A DNA stretch of 64,000 bases from Microplitis mediator (GCF_029852145.1 NC_079975.1:24929364-24993363), one strand, 5' to 3'; shown: positions 13,440 to 23,995, counted from the first letter of the stretch. Notes: generated by a model from the sequence alone, not told the origin. Translations and numbers: made by a program.

Positions 13440-14515
13440 TTAATTGCCAGTAAGAAATGCATGGTGTTATTTACTATACTATATAGTACTGGAGCTATTG
13501 TGTTGCTCACACGTATGCATAGCAGGCACGGCGAAATAGCATGGTCCTGAGACCCATTCTACAATGCCGAGGGCACAATGCTGCTAGTTTTTCCCGCTAT
13601 AATTTCTGGCGTGTCAATCAATATATACTATCGTATTAGCACCAAAACTATATAGATTAGGGTGGGTTGAAAAAAAACTTTTTTTTTATTTTTCTTAGCA
13701 TGGGGGTAGAATTTGTACCTTATAAAAAAAAAAAAATTTTCAAGAAAAAAAAAAATTTTTTACTTAACATTTTGAGGTGGCCCACTCGTTTTTTAAATAA
13801 ATAATTGATTAAACGGGGTAGTTCCAACGAAAAAAATTTTTTTTTGTCCAAAATCGTGGAAAACATCTAATAATTGTCGAATGTGATTTTTTTTTACTTC
13901 ACTTTCATTTTAATTCAAAAGAAAATGCTTTTCATTTTTGAATTTTTTACTTAAATTACAAAAATAATAGGAAAAAAATTTTTTCAACTCCTGACTTTCA
14001 ATTAGCTTTCAAGGGGACACCCTACAGATTGTAGAACACCATGTAATTTTTTTCGTTGGGACTACCCCGTTTGATTAATTATTTATTTTAAAAACGAGTG
14101 GGCTACCTCAAAATGTTGAGTAAAAAAATTTTTTTTTTCTTGAAAAAATTTTTTTTTTTATAAGGTACAAATTCTACCCCCATGCTAAGAAAAGTTTTTT
14201 TTTCAACCCACCCTAATATAGATGTCGTTAGACTAGGTTTGTTTACTAGAAATATTGTAGATACGGCAACGCAGTCTCGGCTCGACGGCCATACTGACAT
14301 TACGGCATTCGCGACAAGTATTGCCAATATGTATACTATCGTATTACCGCCAAAACTATATAGATGTCGTTAGACTAGGTTTATCTGCCAGAAGCAATGT
14401 GAATACAGCAATGCAGTATGGGCTCGACGGCCATACTGACATTGCGGCGTTCGCGACAACTATTGCCAATGTTACTATTCCCGCAATGGTTGAATCATCT
14501 ATGCATACAATTTTG
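13440..14515. mobile_element. Truncated CACGGTAAG-family element, interrupted
   Basis: The left end reads GCCAGTAAGAAATGCATG, a mutated CACGGTAAGAAA terminus. The body modules match 10271-10881. The right terminus is missing after ATGCATACAATTTTG. The element at 13657-14216 is inserted within it. Confidence 0.75.
13657..14216. mobile_element. Nested TTAGGGTGGGTTG foldback element
   Basis: Terminal inverted repeats TTAGGGTGGGTTG and CAACCCACCCTAA bound 560 bp. Long inner arms follow (TAGCATGGGGGTAGAATTTG on one side, its complement on the other), with a third inverted pair GGGGTAGTTCCAACGAAAAA. The target duplication is TATAGA (13651-13656 and 14217-14222). Removing one copy restores the CTATATAGATGTCG seen in sister elements at 10271 and 34462. 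Confidence 0.92.
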
Positions 14516-15658
14516 TTTTACGTAGTTAATCAATTGATTAATTCATGATTTTTAGTGTGTACACGTGTCGAGTTACATGAATTCTAACGTCAAAATGGCT
14601 GCCAATACGGCTTCGGCGGTAAAAATCATAAACGCACATCTTATTCACACATAAAAATACGGTTTTTGTGAAATTTTTGAGTGATTTAGAGGAGGGACCT
14701 AATCGGGTGTATAGCCGTCATGAGTTTTCAAAATATGCTACCGTTCATGTTCAAAAAAATAATTTCACTTTTATTTTTTTTTTCTTTCATAAATATGAAC
14801 GTATGCATTATTAATCATCATGCCTCACAACACCTTTTTTGTTCTAGTGCTCGAAAAATTAATTTCCACATGGTTAAAAGTAGATTAATATCACTGCGTT
14901 ATATTTTGTAGATCAACAGTTTTATTTATTTTATATAACTAAAACTAAATAATATTTTTTTTTGAAAATATAGTGAATTTAAAATAAGAAATCTTTTATT
15001 TTTGTTTTAAAAATCCACTACAACTCGTTACTTTTTTACGGTAAAACGATAAAATATATATATACATATAACTTATCTGTATTCCATTTCGTCTCATCAT
15101 TAAATAATGTTTACTAAACATACAGACTCAATTCAAAGTAAAAGTCAGTTTACTGGTTATATAGATATCATTTGCACCACTCACGAAAAAGTTATTTCGA
15201 GAAACTAGTGATTCAAAAATTAAATAAGTATATAGTATACCTATAAATGGATCAGTGCTACCGATTCACTTAGTTCCTATAACTTTGGTAGTTTTGCGAA
15301 TTCTAGCATGAAATTTGCCGGAATTGATATCAAAATATCAAAGGAAATGATTCAATCGTTAACTCTGACTTTGATGTTTCATCCCCAAATTTGTTTAGTA
15401 AATGGAACATTTTATCCAGAGTTTTCACATCATCGTAAATCAATTTTGTGATCTAACTTAATTCTCAGATGCTTTCAATTACCTTTCTGGCTACAGTATG
15501 TATGTGGTCGTTAGTTTAACAATTATAGTAAAACTCATTTTAAGACTTCAGTTTCTACATACTTTACGATCATTCTTGTGTAGCACAGTAACCGTTCCTA
15601 TCTATTTTTTTCCGTGCATTTCACTAAAATTTCATGATTTAACATCAACAGTAGTGAT
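14516..15658. other. AT-rich non-coding stretch
   Basis: A 63-codon frame at 14720 is low complexity. No repeat family recognised. Confidence 0.45.
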
Positions 15659-16327
15659 TTAAGGTAGTTGTCCTGCTACAATATTATCAAAAAGTTATGA
15701 GCCATATACGCGGTAAGAGTAGGTTAGGTGGTAGTTAAAACAAGACATTGCTTTTGTTTGATACTGTACCCGTGAGAAGTTTACCTACACACTACTCATA
15801 TATACGTATACACAAATACTATTGAACATTTTCTTAAATTAAAATTTGACAACGTCGCATATGCTCTGCCAGTTGCTGTATAGTGTACTGAGTATATGTT
15901 TAAATTTACCGCTCAAATAACACTATGTATACTCGCGTACAGCGTTGCCAGATTGTTTTTTTCCAATTCACCGACATGTATATTTTTTCGTTTATTGTTG
16001 AACTTTGCGTTGCTATATCTCAACAATGAGATGGTGAATACTTTATTTTTTTTTTAAATAAATTCAGGACAAATTCATTAATTTTCTGTTAGTTTTTCAA
16101 AAGTTTCTGACTGTTAGTTTTTTTATTAGAATCACGAACGCGACTTGAAACGCATACTCCTCATTGCTCGCAATGTTAATGATCCGAACTTTGATTATAA
16201 ATATTTCAAATTAGAGATGGTCAATCGACTTCAAATTTTAATGGTAATTGTATCTTAATACCCTTAATAAGTATAAAAAATTTTATAACTTTCTGACACT
16301 ATGCCCATCACCCGACAACTACCTTAA
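15659..16327 (+). mobile_element. TTAA-flanked element, TTAAGGTAGTTGTC termini (uninterrupted copy)
   Basis: Left TTAAGGTAGTTGTCCTGC; right CCCGACAACTACCTTAA. TTAA is at both borders. The same sequence occurs at 39367-40940 with an insertion, and as a truncated copy at 18011-18423. The sequence GAGATGGTGAATACTTTATT near 16029 is the empty site for the insertion at 39749. No coding capacity. Confidence 0.88.
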
Positions 16328-17007
16328 TATATAATAAATCACTCATATAACCAATCAGAAAGGATTGTATGTTAATGCAAAATTTAATGAGGCTAACTTT
16401 AGCCAGTTAGCGGCGTATACTTCAGCATGAGTCTCATAAAATCATTCTTAGCATCTTGTATCTAAAGTATCTTTTGTTTTTACTATTATCTGTTGTCATT
16501 AACAAAATTTTCTGATAACATCAAATTTGAAATTCACTTTGTAGTATTATTTCATTGCTAAAATATTTTCCCAATGGCATGCTTTGCTATAGTACTGTTA
16601 AAAACACAAAGCTGAACTATCGTACCGAGGCGTAGTCAACAAAGAACGTTAGTAAAGTTCGGTAGATAAGCCGTTGTTAATGATATAAATACAATAGTAT
16701 ACTCAACAGCTATAATATGCAAAGTATTCGATTGATATAATCGGCTTCTTTATCTCGCTCCATTAAATCTCTCTCTTTCTCTTGATTTAACTTGTCATAA
16801 AAATTTCGGTCGATATAACATTAAAGTGGAATTCAATTCAATTCAAAAGTTAAAATGAGTAAATAAAAACAAAAAAAAAAAAAAGCAATAAAAATAAATG
16901 GAACGATAAAAAAGAAAAAAAAATTCGTGGGCTTTGATATTGAATCGTAAGTACAAAGTAAGCTCGACCGCCGCAGCGCCCAGAACCACTAATGTGCTCG
17001 CTCGCAG
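16328..17007. other. Intron sequence upstream of exon A
   Basis: A/T-rich, with an A-rich block at 16865-16922 immediately upstream of the exon. The last 70 bases become GC-rich (GACCGCCGCAGCGCCC) and lack a clear polypyrimidine tract. The acceptor AG is at 17006-17007. Confidence 0.6.
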
Positions 17008-17188
17008 CGCGGACGGAAACTTCGAGGTGACCTTGGCCACCAAGGCCACAATCTACCATCAGGGATTGGTCGAATGGAAGCCACCGGCAATATATAAATC
17101 CTCCTGTGAAATTGACGTCGAGTACTTCCCGTTCGACGAGCAGACCTGCGTTCTCAAGTTTGGTTCGTGGACCTATGACGGCTTTAAG
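17008..17188 (+). CDS. nAChRalpha4: nAChR alpha subunit (alpha4-like), alternative exon A
   Basis: Internal exon of a nicotinic acetylcholine receptor alpha subunit, a cation channel of the Cys-loop family at cholinergic synapses. The reading frame opens ADGNFEVTLATKATIY and closes with GSWTYDGFK. It contains loop E, a Cys-loop with cysteines at block residues 33 and 47 (codons 17105-17107 and 17147-17149), the FPF tip motif, and the loop B tryptophan in SWTYDG. The acceptor is CGCAG|C, so the first base completes a split Asn codon, as in the family's conserved NNADG. The donor is AAG|GTAAAT, a good 5' splice site. A CACTAAT branch-like motif lies at 16987-16993. The 181-nt length and both phases equal those of the partner exon at 18858. 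The alpha4 assignment rests on remembered similarity to insect alpha4, which is known to carry two alternative versions of exon 4. Alpha2 or another alpha subunit is less likely. The neighbouring constitutive exons were not found. Confidence 0.88.
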
Positions 17189-17997
17189 GTAAATTTGCAT
17201 GGTAGCCAATAAGTTTTTTTTTAAATTTATAAACTATCAACATCCATTTCAGAAATGATGGTTATTTTTTCAAAAGCAACACAAACTTGTTATGCTTTTG
17301 GAATTGAATATTTTTTTTTGTCGGGTTTAAAATACCTCGAGGAAGATCAGGTTGTTGCTTTGTTTGCTAAGTTTTGAAATTTACATTTTTTTAAACCGAA
17401 AATTTTTATAAAACTATACATCAAATTTTTAGTATTATTACGTAATTTTATAACTTTTAAAAATTAAATTCAAATTAATTTTATAATGTGAGTCAGAAAG
17501 TTTATTTTATTGGATTGTGTTGTCACAAAAAGAAAGAAAAAAAAATTCTTCATACTCATTTACTCTTTGAACTTTTTGGAAAGTCTCCATAACAGCGTAA
17601 AATGACACAACCGCAGGAAATTTGAATAACTAATAAGCTTGTAGCACCAGTATCATTTTGATTATGCTTATTATATAGTACTCGTGTTAGACCTGAGCTC
17701 CAGCTAGTAATAAACCTTGTGACCAACAACAGTACACAAAAAAATTACTAAACATTAGCGCGCTATTGCCGTACTTCCGCGTTTATTTTTGAATCACTTA
17801 TTTCATTGAAAAAAAATTATTTTATTAAAAAAAAATTTTTTTATGATTCATTGCAATTTTGATGAAAATATATTGTTTTAATTCCTAAAAGTAAGTCAAT
17901 TCATAACATATTCTATTAATGAAATTTTGGTGTGTAGGAGTTGTAATCTTGCAAAAATACAATAGAAAATCCATGAGATCTCCTAGAAAGATTATCA

Positions 17998-18014
17998 GTA
18001 TCGAACCTCCTTAA
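17998..18014. mobile_element. Solo right terminus of a TTAAGGAGGTTCGATAC element
   Basis: GTATCGAACCTCCTTAA is the exact reverse complement of the element start at 63936. No matching left end was found between exon A and here, so only an end or an unrecognised truncated copy remains. Confidence 0.5.
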
Positions 18015-18423
18015 GTATCTGTTTAAATTTACCGCTCAAATAGTACTATGCATTCTCACGTACAGCGCTGTCAGATTGTTCTTTTCCAATGTATGTTGTT
18101 TCATTTATTGTTGAACTTTGCGTTGTTATATCTCAACAATGAGATCGTGAATACTTTTTTTTCAAATTCAGGACAAATTCATTAATTATCTGTTAGTTTT
18201 TCAAAAGTTTCCGACTGTTAGTTTTTATTAGAATCACGAATGCGACTTTAAACGCATATTCGTTATCGCTCGCAATTTTAATGATCCGAATTTTAATTTA
18301 AAATATTTCAGAATAGAAATGGTCAATCGACTTCAAATTTTTGTGGTTATTGTATATTAATACCCGTAATTAGTCTACAAAATTTTATAACTTTCTATGC
18401 CCATCACCCGACCACTACTTTAA
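18011..18423 (+). mobile_element. Deleted copy of the TTAAGGTAGTTGTC element
   Basis: From about 18020 the sequence follows the right two-thirds of the element at 15659-16327, through the text ATTTACCGCTCAAAT, the CAACAATGAGAT stretch and the CCCATCACCCGAC right end, then TTAA. The left third is missing. In its place sits the GTATCGAACCTCCTTAA terminus of another TTAA-type element. This is therefore a truncated copy, probably broken by a second insertion or deletion. Confidence 0.75.
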
Positions 18424-18441
18424 CTAATTATAATCAAACAT

Positions 18442-18602
18442 AGCTTTACGTAAAAAATTTGCTTCTCGTAAAAAATTAGCTTTACGTAAAAAATTAGCTT
18501 CACGTAAAAAATTAGCTTTACGTAAAAAATTAGCTTTACGTAAAAAATTAGCTTTACGTAAAAAATTAGCTTTACGTAAAAAATTAGCTTTACGTAAAAA
18601 AA
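18442..18602. repeat. 18-bp tandem repeat array in the inter-exon intron
   Basis: About nine head-to-tail copies of TTACGTAAAAAATTAGCT. The first copies carry substitutions (AATTTG, TCTCG, TTCACG) and the last ones are almost identical. Each unit contains the palindrome TTACGTAA. The open minus-strand frame with a repeated KLIFYV peptide is a by-product of the unit length being a multiple of three. It ends about 255 bp before exon B. Confidence 0.93.
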
Positions 18603-18857
18603 TTTATACGCAACCAATTCCCATAATTTTTTATCAGTTTCTCATATACTTTTAAAATTTATGAAATTATGTAATAATACCTTAAGAAAAAATATAAAAC
18701 TAAAAAAATTGAAGTAATTGTTGACTGATATATATAAATAATTATCACGACAAAAAAACGTAAAAAAGTAAAGGTCGTTTTTAGCAACAGCCTGGTCGTA
18801 AAAAACAATTTCAGGACCAATCGAGATCATCGGGGTTGTGTTGTTCGGTGATTGCAG

Positions 18858-19038
18858 CGCTGACGGAAACTACGAGGTGACGCTGATGACCAAGGCAACT
18901 GTATACTATTCCGGACTGGTTGTATGGCAACCTCCAGCTGTTTATAAATCCTCCTGCTCCATTGATGTTGAGTTCTTTCCGTACGACGTACAGACCTGTG
19001 TTTTGAAGTTAGGCTCCTGGACGTATGACGGTTTTAAG
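18858..19038 (+). CDS. nAChRalpha4: nAChR alpha subunit (alpha4-like), alternative exon B
   Basis: Second version of the same ligand-binding-domain exon, 1669 bp downstream of exon A. It opens ADGNYEVTLMTKATVYYS and ends GSWTYDGFK. The Cys-loop cysteines are at block residues 33 and 47 (first codon 18955-18957). Against exon A, 13 of 60 residues differ. They cluster in loop E (HQ to YS, E to V, K to Q) and the Cys-loop (FPFDEQ to FPYDVQ, E to S). The acceptor is TTGCAG|C with a moderately T/G-rich tract upstream. The donor is AAG|GTGCCG, clearly further from consensus than exon A's. Frame and phase equal exon A, so either exon can join the same upstream and downstream exons, but joining both would shift frame by one base. 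There is no stop or frameshift, and GC content is far above the flanks, consistent with selection. The methionine upstream at 18838 is not a start, because the exon is internal. Confidence 0.88.
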
Positions 19039-20151
19039 GTGCCGATAAAATTATTGTCGCAGATTTAATAATCAATGCGACGATAAAATAAAAAATAGAA
19101 AGCAATATCAATTGTATAACAAGAATTGATCGACACGATTGCTAAAATGTTGACTAATTTTTTTTTATTTTATTACGTGACATGTGATTTTTTTTTGTTT
19201 TTAATTGAAATGAGTTTTTTTAGGAATGCCTCGTGATCGCCATCGTTAATTTTTTGAAATTTAAAAAAAAAAGCTCGTGTAATGCGCTGTTGGTCGTCAC
19301 ATATACTTATTAATATTATTAATTAATTATATATGAATATTAATATTATATCTTGTCGTTATTATTGTTAATGATTTTTTTTATTTTCACAGTACAATAT
19401 TTGAATGGTAATTGTTTTTATTAACGTTTTTTAAAATATTTTTTTTGCAGTATTTCCTCAGTATGTATTTTTTAATATTGTCATATATAAATATATACAC
19501 AAATATATAAATGAAATTATATATCGTGAAAAGCTCGTGATAGCGCGATAAAACAATGCGCTTTTTATTTTAATTATATTCGTGATAATTCTTATAATTT
19601 ATTATTGTTTTTTTTTACAATTGTAGATTAAAAAAATTATGATTGAAATAGGTCGTTATTGCATCTTAAAACACGTGGGAAAGGTATAAAATCATACGAC
19701 AGCTTGCCGATTAAAGTATCAAATATTTACAAATGTATTATCACAGAAATTGTTTATATTAAATATTAAATATCATATACATTATTGAATAAGTAAAATT
19801 AATAAATTAAAATGACATGATTTCAAATTTTGATTGAAGGTAAATCAATAGAAATATTAGGATCACATTTCAACAATGATAAAGTGCCACTAGATTTCGC
19901 AATCCCTATCGGCAATCAAATTCTCTCTCAGCTGATAGTCAAGTGATTTTAAGCATTAGGAAATTAATATAATCAATGTTTGACATTCATGACGTAGCGA
20001 TGCTAGCATACAGTTTTTAAGTGACATTTTGTGATATATACTCATAAAATTTAAAGCACTGCTTATAATAATTGTCCCTTTATTTTTCATCTTCATTATT
20101 TCTACACGCTGCTTTTTTAATTAAAAAGACATACATATATAAATATATATA
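19039..20151 (+). other. Intron sequence downstream of exon B
   Basis: Begins at the donor GTGCCG. Strongly A/T-rich with many homopolymer runs. No further nAChR exon was found here or later in the window. Confidence 0.6.
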
Positions 20152-21171
20152 TTAGGGTGATCCAAAAAATAACAAACTTTTTTTTTTTCTTCCAAACAGG
20201 TTCAAAAGTTTCATTTAGATGAAAAAAGACGCCTGTGAAAATTAGAGCTCTTAATATTAACATTAAGAGGTTCCTCATCGCACTTTTCTATTTCCCATAA
20301 GAATAACATGGGAAAAATTTTTTTTACGTCTTCTGATTTTTATAAGTAGCTAACGATGCGTCATAGGAATGATTGGCAGGCATATTTTGTAGGGAATTGA
20401 ATGCTCTACAAAAAAAGATTCTTATCATTTTTTGAGGAATCTGCTTATTCAAAAGTTATTTGAGGTTGAAGTCGAATTCATGTTAAATTTTGAGATTTTC
20501 GTACTTTTTCGGCGAAACTATCAGACTTATTACAAAATATCATTTGACCTTTTTTGTAGACAATTTTATTCCCTAAAAGTTATTTCAAACAAAGTTTTTT
20601 CGAATTCCGCATTGTTTTCTAGTTATTTTTATTTTAATGTCAAGCTCTTAAAATCGATCAGAAGACTATTTTTTTATGAGCATGACATTAAAATAAAAAT
20701 AACTAGAAAACAATGCGGAATTCGAAAAAACTTTATTTGAAATAACTTTTAGGGAATAAAATTGTCTACAAAAAAGGTCTGATAATATTTTGTAATAAGT
20801 CTGATAGTTTCGCCGGAAAAGTAGAAAATCTCAAAATTTAATATTAATTCGACTTCAACCTCAAATAACTTTTGAACAAATAGATTCCTCAAAAAATGAT
20901 AAGAATCTTTTTTTGTAGAGCATTTGATTCCCTACAAAAATATGCCTGCTAATTATTCCTATGACGCATCGTTAGCTACTTATAAAAATCAGAAGACGTA
21001 AAAAACATTTTTTCCATGTTATTCTTATGGAAAATAGAAAAGTGCGATGAGGAACCTCTTAATGTTAATATTAAGAGCTCTAATTTTTACAGGCGTCTTT
21101 TTTTATCTAAATGAAAGTTTTGAACCTGTTTGGAAGAAAAAAAAAAAAAATTTGTTATTTTTTGGATCACC

Positions 21172-21175
<4 letters not shown>
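20152..21175. mobile_element. 1-kb near-perfect palindromic element, TTAGGGTGATCC termini
   Basis: Termini TTAGGGTGATCCAAAAAATA and its complement (ends CACCCTAA). Both sides are TATATA repeats, so the exact duplication is ambiguous. The arms, each roughly 490 bp, match over nearly their whole length. For example, TTTTCTAGTTATTTTTATTT near 20617 is mirrored at 20690-20710. The spacer is about 20642-20680. The 102-codon frame at 20432 is produced by the arm and is not a gene. Shares the TTAGGGTG end with 13657-14216. Confidence 0.92.
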
Positions 21176-21199
<24 letters not shown>

Positions 21200-21206
<7 letters not shown>

Positions 21207-21475
21207 CAATTTATAGATAAATTGAGAAAAATATAGATAGCCCGAACTGGGAATCGAACCCAGACCATGTCGGTATCGCGCCGAGTGCTCTACCAGTTGA
21301 GCTATCCGGTACTATACTACATTCTGTTCAATTTGATCTATAACTTATTGAGCCACACCGTTCATCGTACGGTAATACACCAATTTTTAAAAATAGTGAA
21401 ACCTAAGCTTACAATTAACCTTCTCAATGAGACAATTTGTAGATAAATTGAGAAAAGTATAGATAGCCCGAAAAA
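21200..21475 (-). repeat. tRNA-like dispersed repeat, copy 1
   Basis: The minus strand of 21240-21311 folds as a tRNA-like cloverleaf. The D arm is GCTC-AACTGGTA-GAGC, the T arm CTGGG-TTCGATT-CCCAG, and the anticodon stem CTCGG/CCGAC has loop CGCGATA. Position 33 is G rather than the expected T, and the acceptor stem pairs only partly, so a functional tRNA is unlikely. The flanks (GACAATT..AGATAAATTGAG on one side, ACACCGTTCATCGTACGG on the other) recur at 27858-28150. The unit start recurs at about 21427-21471, as if in a partial tandem. Confidence 0.75.
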
Positions 21476-21582
21476 GGTGTAGTTGAATTTCCCACATTTG
21501 GGGATACACTGAAAAAAAAAGTAGTTTTCCTCCCGGAATCAAAAATATTATCGATCCAGTCTTCCTATAGTAAGTAAACCTT

Positions 21583-21948
21583 CACGCTGAAAAAAAAAAT
21601 GCTAACTATCACCATCTAGTAATAGGGAATGATTACCATCTGTATGTGATAATCATTATCATGCTTTTATGTTAACTATGCCTATAGGAGATGGTAAACA
21701 GTCTTATCTAGATGGTAACCATTCTTATTCGTGATGATAATCATTACTATCTTAGAAGGCAAAATTTGAAAATTTTTCAGGCATAAGAAATATTATTATC
21801 GAGATGGTAACTATTACTATCGGTAATAGTAATTATTACTATATAAGAAAAAAATAGTTAACATAAAAGCATGATAATGATTATCACATACAGACAGTAA
21901 TCATTCCCTATTACAAAATGGTGACAGTTAGCATTCTTTTTCAGCGTG
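21583..21948. mobile_element. CACGCTGAAAAA foldback element
   Basis: Left CACGCTGAAAAAAAAAATGC; right GCATTCTTTTTCAGCGTG. The arms of about 95 bp match through ATGATAATCATTATCA-type words and TTTATGTTAAC. The centre is rich in GATGGTAAC and related words that resemble the 21-bp array at 23336. The right side is followed by TA, the left preceded by TT. Confidence 0.85.
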
Positions 21949-22139
21949 TATTCTTACTTACATTATGAGGATTTTTCACAAACTTTATCTGATGCTCAAC
22001 ATGTGATTTTAATAAAAAAATTTTTACCATAAAAATTGCGATGTCTGCTGTGTTAGGAAAATTATATTTTATTACTATGCTATACTTCATAATAATCAAT
22101 AATTTTTCATTTTTTGAATATTTAACGTTCATCGAAAAT

Positions 22140-23335
22140 GATAAACCGACATCTGAGTAATCTTATAAGTGTTTCATTACGGGCACATTAAAAACGTCAT
22201 TAGCTCCATGAATAAAATAACAAGAAACAGTAATTTAGATTTGTTTTCAATTGCATTAGAGTATTAAAGACATCTTTAGGGTTTGACATCAACCTAGTAT
22301 AGCTTTAACTTTATCGACGACTTGGTCATTAACTAAGTTTTCCCTTCCATCAGGGAATTAGCAAGTTGCCGAGGTTATTAAGATAGTGAGACCATCACAC
22401 CACGCGATAATTAGGTGTTCCATTAAGGTCATCCTCAATTAGAAGCGCAGGCGTAAGATTCTATCCCTCTCACTCTTTATGTCAGATTTTTTTTTTGTCT
22501 TTTCTCCACAGAGAATTTACTGTGAACAGCACCATTTGCATTTTACCAATTCCCAGAGGCTCGTGACTGGTCTACCACGTTTTTATTGTCCGTTATGTTC
22601 TTTTGTACGGTTTTTTCTTATTTTTACATATGTTTTTATTATTTTCATTTGTTCTTTCTCCTTTTTTTTTTTTTCGTTTTTCTGTTTTACTTACTATGCA
22701 CAGAATACAAAATTTTAGGACTGTGCTATCTGTGCCGGAGTTTTTATTCTTCACATGAAACTACTGTATAAGCTTGATAAATTTACATTTTAAATTTGTG
22801 AAGTCGACTACCACTAACTAGTAATACAAGCATTTCTTTTTTAATTTAAATTTTAGCATTAAAAACATATATTTTATAATATTTATTTGATTATATATAA
22901 ATATATAGAAAATGAATCAAAATAAGATTTGGTAAGTCCAAAAGTGCACGTCTCGAACGCTAATGTTCTATTTTAAAAAGTTAAATTTAAAAAAAGTTTA
23001 AATCGCCCGCGTTTTTTTCATAGAAATTTCCATGTCAAATATGCGGTAATAAAAATCAACAAAAAAAAGTACGATGGAGAGAACATTCCTAATAAAAATG
23101 GCTGCAGTGTCTGTTTGTTTACAAGTAAAATTGTCGATTTTAACAGTAATGATTTATTATATAAAAAAAATGCGAAGGACTACAGTAGTGATTTTCGAAA
23201 GGAAGCTTCTCTGTATAATTTTAAATTACAACCATCTAGAATGATTGGAACGTTTTTCAATGCAAAAATAGTTAGTCTTACAATTTTTTTAAATAGATTT
23301 AATTATTATTAGATGATAACTTCTGCAAAAAATTT
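22140..23335. other. Non-coding stretch
   Basis: A block at about 22330-22600 is less AT-rich. The 79-codon frame at 22479 follows a TTTCTCCACAG acceptor-like sequence but matches no family known to me and degenerates into low complexity. No repeat recognised. Confidence 0.4.
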
Positions 23336-23995
23336 CGTAACAGTTACTATCAGGATGGTAATATTTACTATCAGGATGATAACTGTTACTATCAGGATGG
23401 TAACAGTTACCATCAGGATGATAACAGTTACCATCAGGATGATAACAGTTACCATCAGGATGATCATTGTTACTATCAGGATGGTAACAGTTACCATCAG
23501 GATGATATTTGTTACTATCAGGATTGTAATATTTACCATCAGGATGGTAATATTTACTATCAGGATGATAACTGTTACTATCAGGATTGTAACAGTTACC
23601 ATCAGGATGATAACAGTTACCATCAGGATGATCATTGTTACTATCAGGATGGTAACAGTTACCATCAGGATTGTAATATTTGCTATCAGGATGGTAATAT
23701 TTACTATCAGGATGATAACTGTTACTATCAGGATTGTAACAGTTACCATCAGGATGATAACAGTTACCATCTGGATGATAACAGTTACCATCTGGATGAT
23801 AACAGTTACCATCTGGATGATAACAGTTACTATCAGGATGGTAATATTTACAATCAGGATGATAGCTGTTACTATCAGGATGGTAACAGTTACCATCAGG
23901 ATGATAACTGTTACTATCAGGATGGTAACAGTTACCATCAGTATGATAACAGTTACTATCAGGATGGTAATATTTACTATCAGGATTGCAATGAA
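23336..23995. repeat. 21-bp tandem repeat array
   Basis: About 31 copies of a 21-bp unit containing GATAACAGTTACCATC, with variants GATGGTAACAGTTACC, GTAATATTTACCATC and GATCATTGTTACTATC. A higher-order pattern is visible, since groups of variants recur at longer intervals. Because 21 is a multiple of three and the unit lacks stops in two frames, both strands are open for more than 230 codons with heptad-like peptides. I read these as artefacts. Confidence 0.95.

Larger units (their letters stand above)
17189..18857 (+). other. Intron between the two alternative nAChR exons
   Basis: Non-coding interval bounded by GTAAAT after exon A and TTGCAG before exon B. It holds A/T-rich sequence, a short solo end of a TTAA-type element (17998-18014), an internally deleted relative of the TTAA element found at 15659 (18011-18423) and an 18-bp tandem array (18442-18602). 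If the exons are mutually exclusive, A-to-B splicing across this interval is normally blocked. Confidence 0.7.

Noticed and set aside
16843..17209. Antisense open frames over nAChR exon A
   Set aside because: Shadows of a conserved, GC-richer sense exon. The sense peptide has the Cys-loop motifs and proper splice sites.
21240..21311. Functional tRNA gene on the minus strand
   Set aside because: Position 33 is not T, the acceptor stem is poorly paired, and the sequence is part of a repeat with conserved flanks at a second site.
22479..22718. Possible exon after the acceptor-like TTTCTCCACAG
   Set aside because: The peptide begins with several Cys and His residues but matches nothing I know. 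There is no donor with matching phase, and the frame passes into low complexity.
23336..23995. CRISPR-like regular repeats
   Set aside because: The repeats are contiguous, with no spacers, and the sequence is eukaryotic. It is a simple tandem array.
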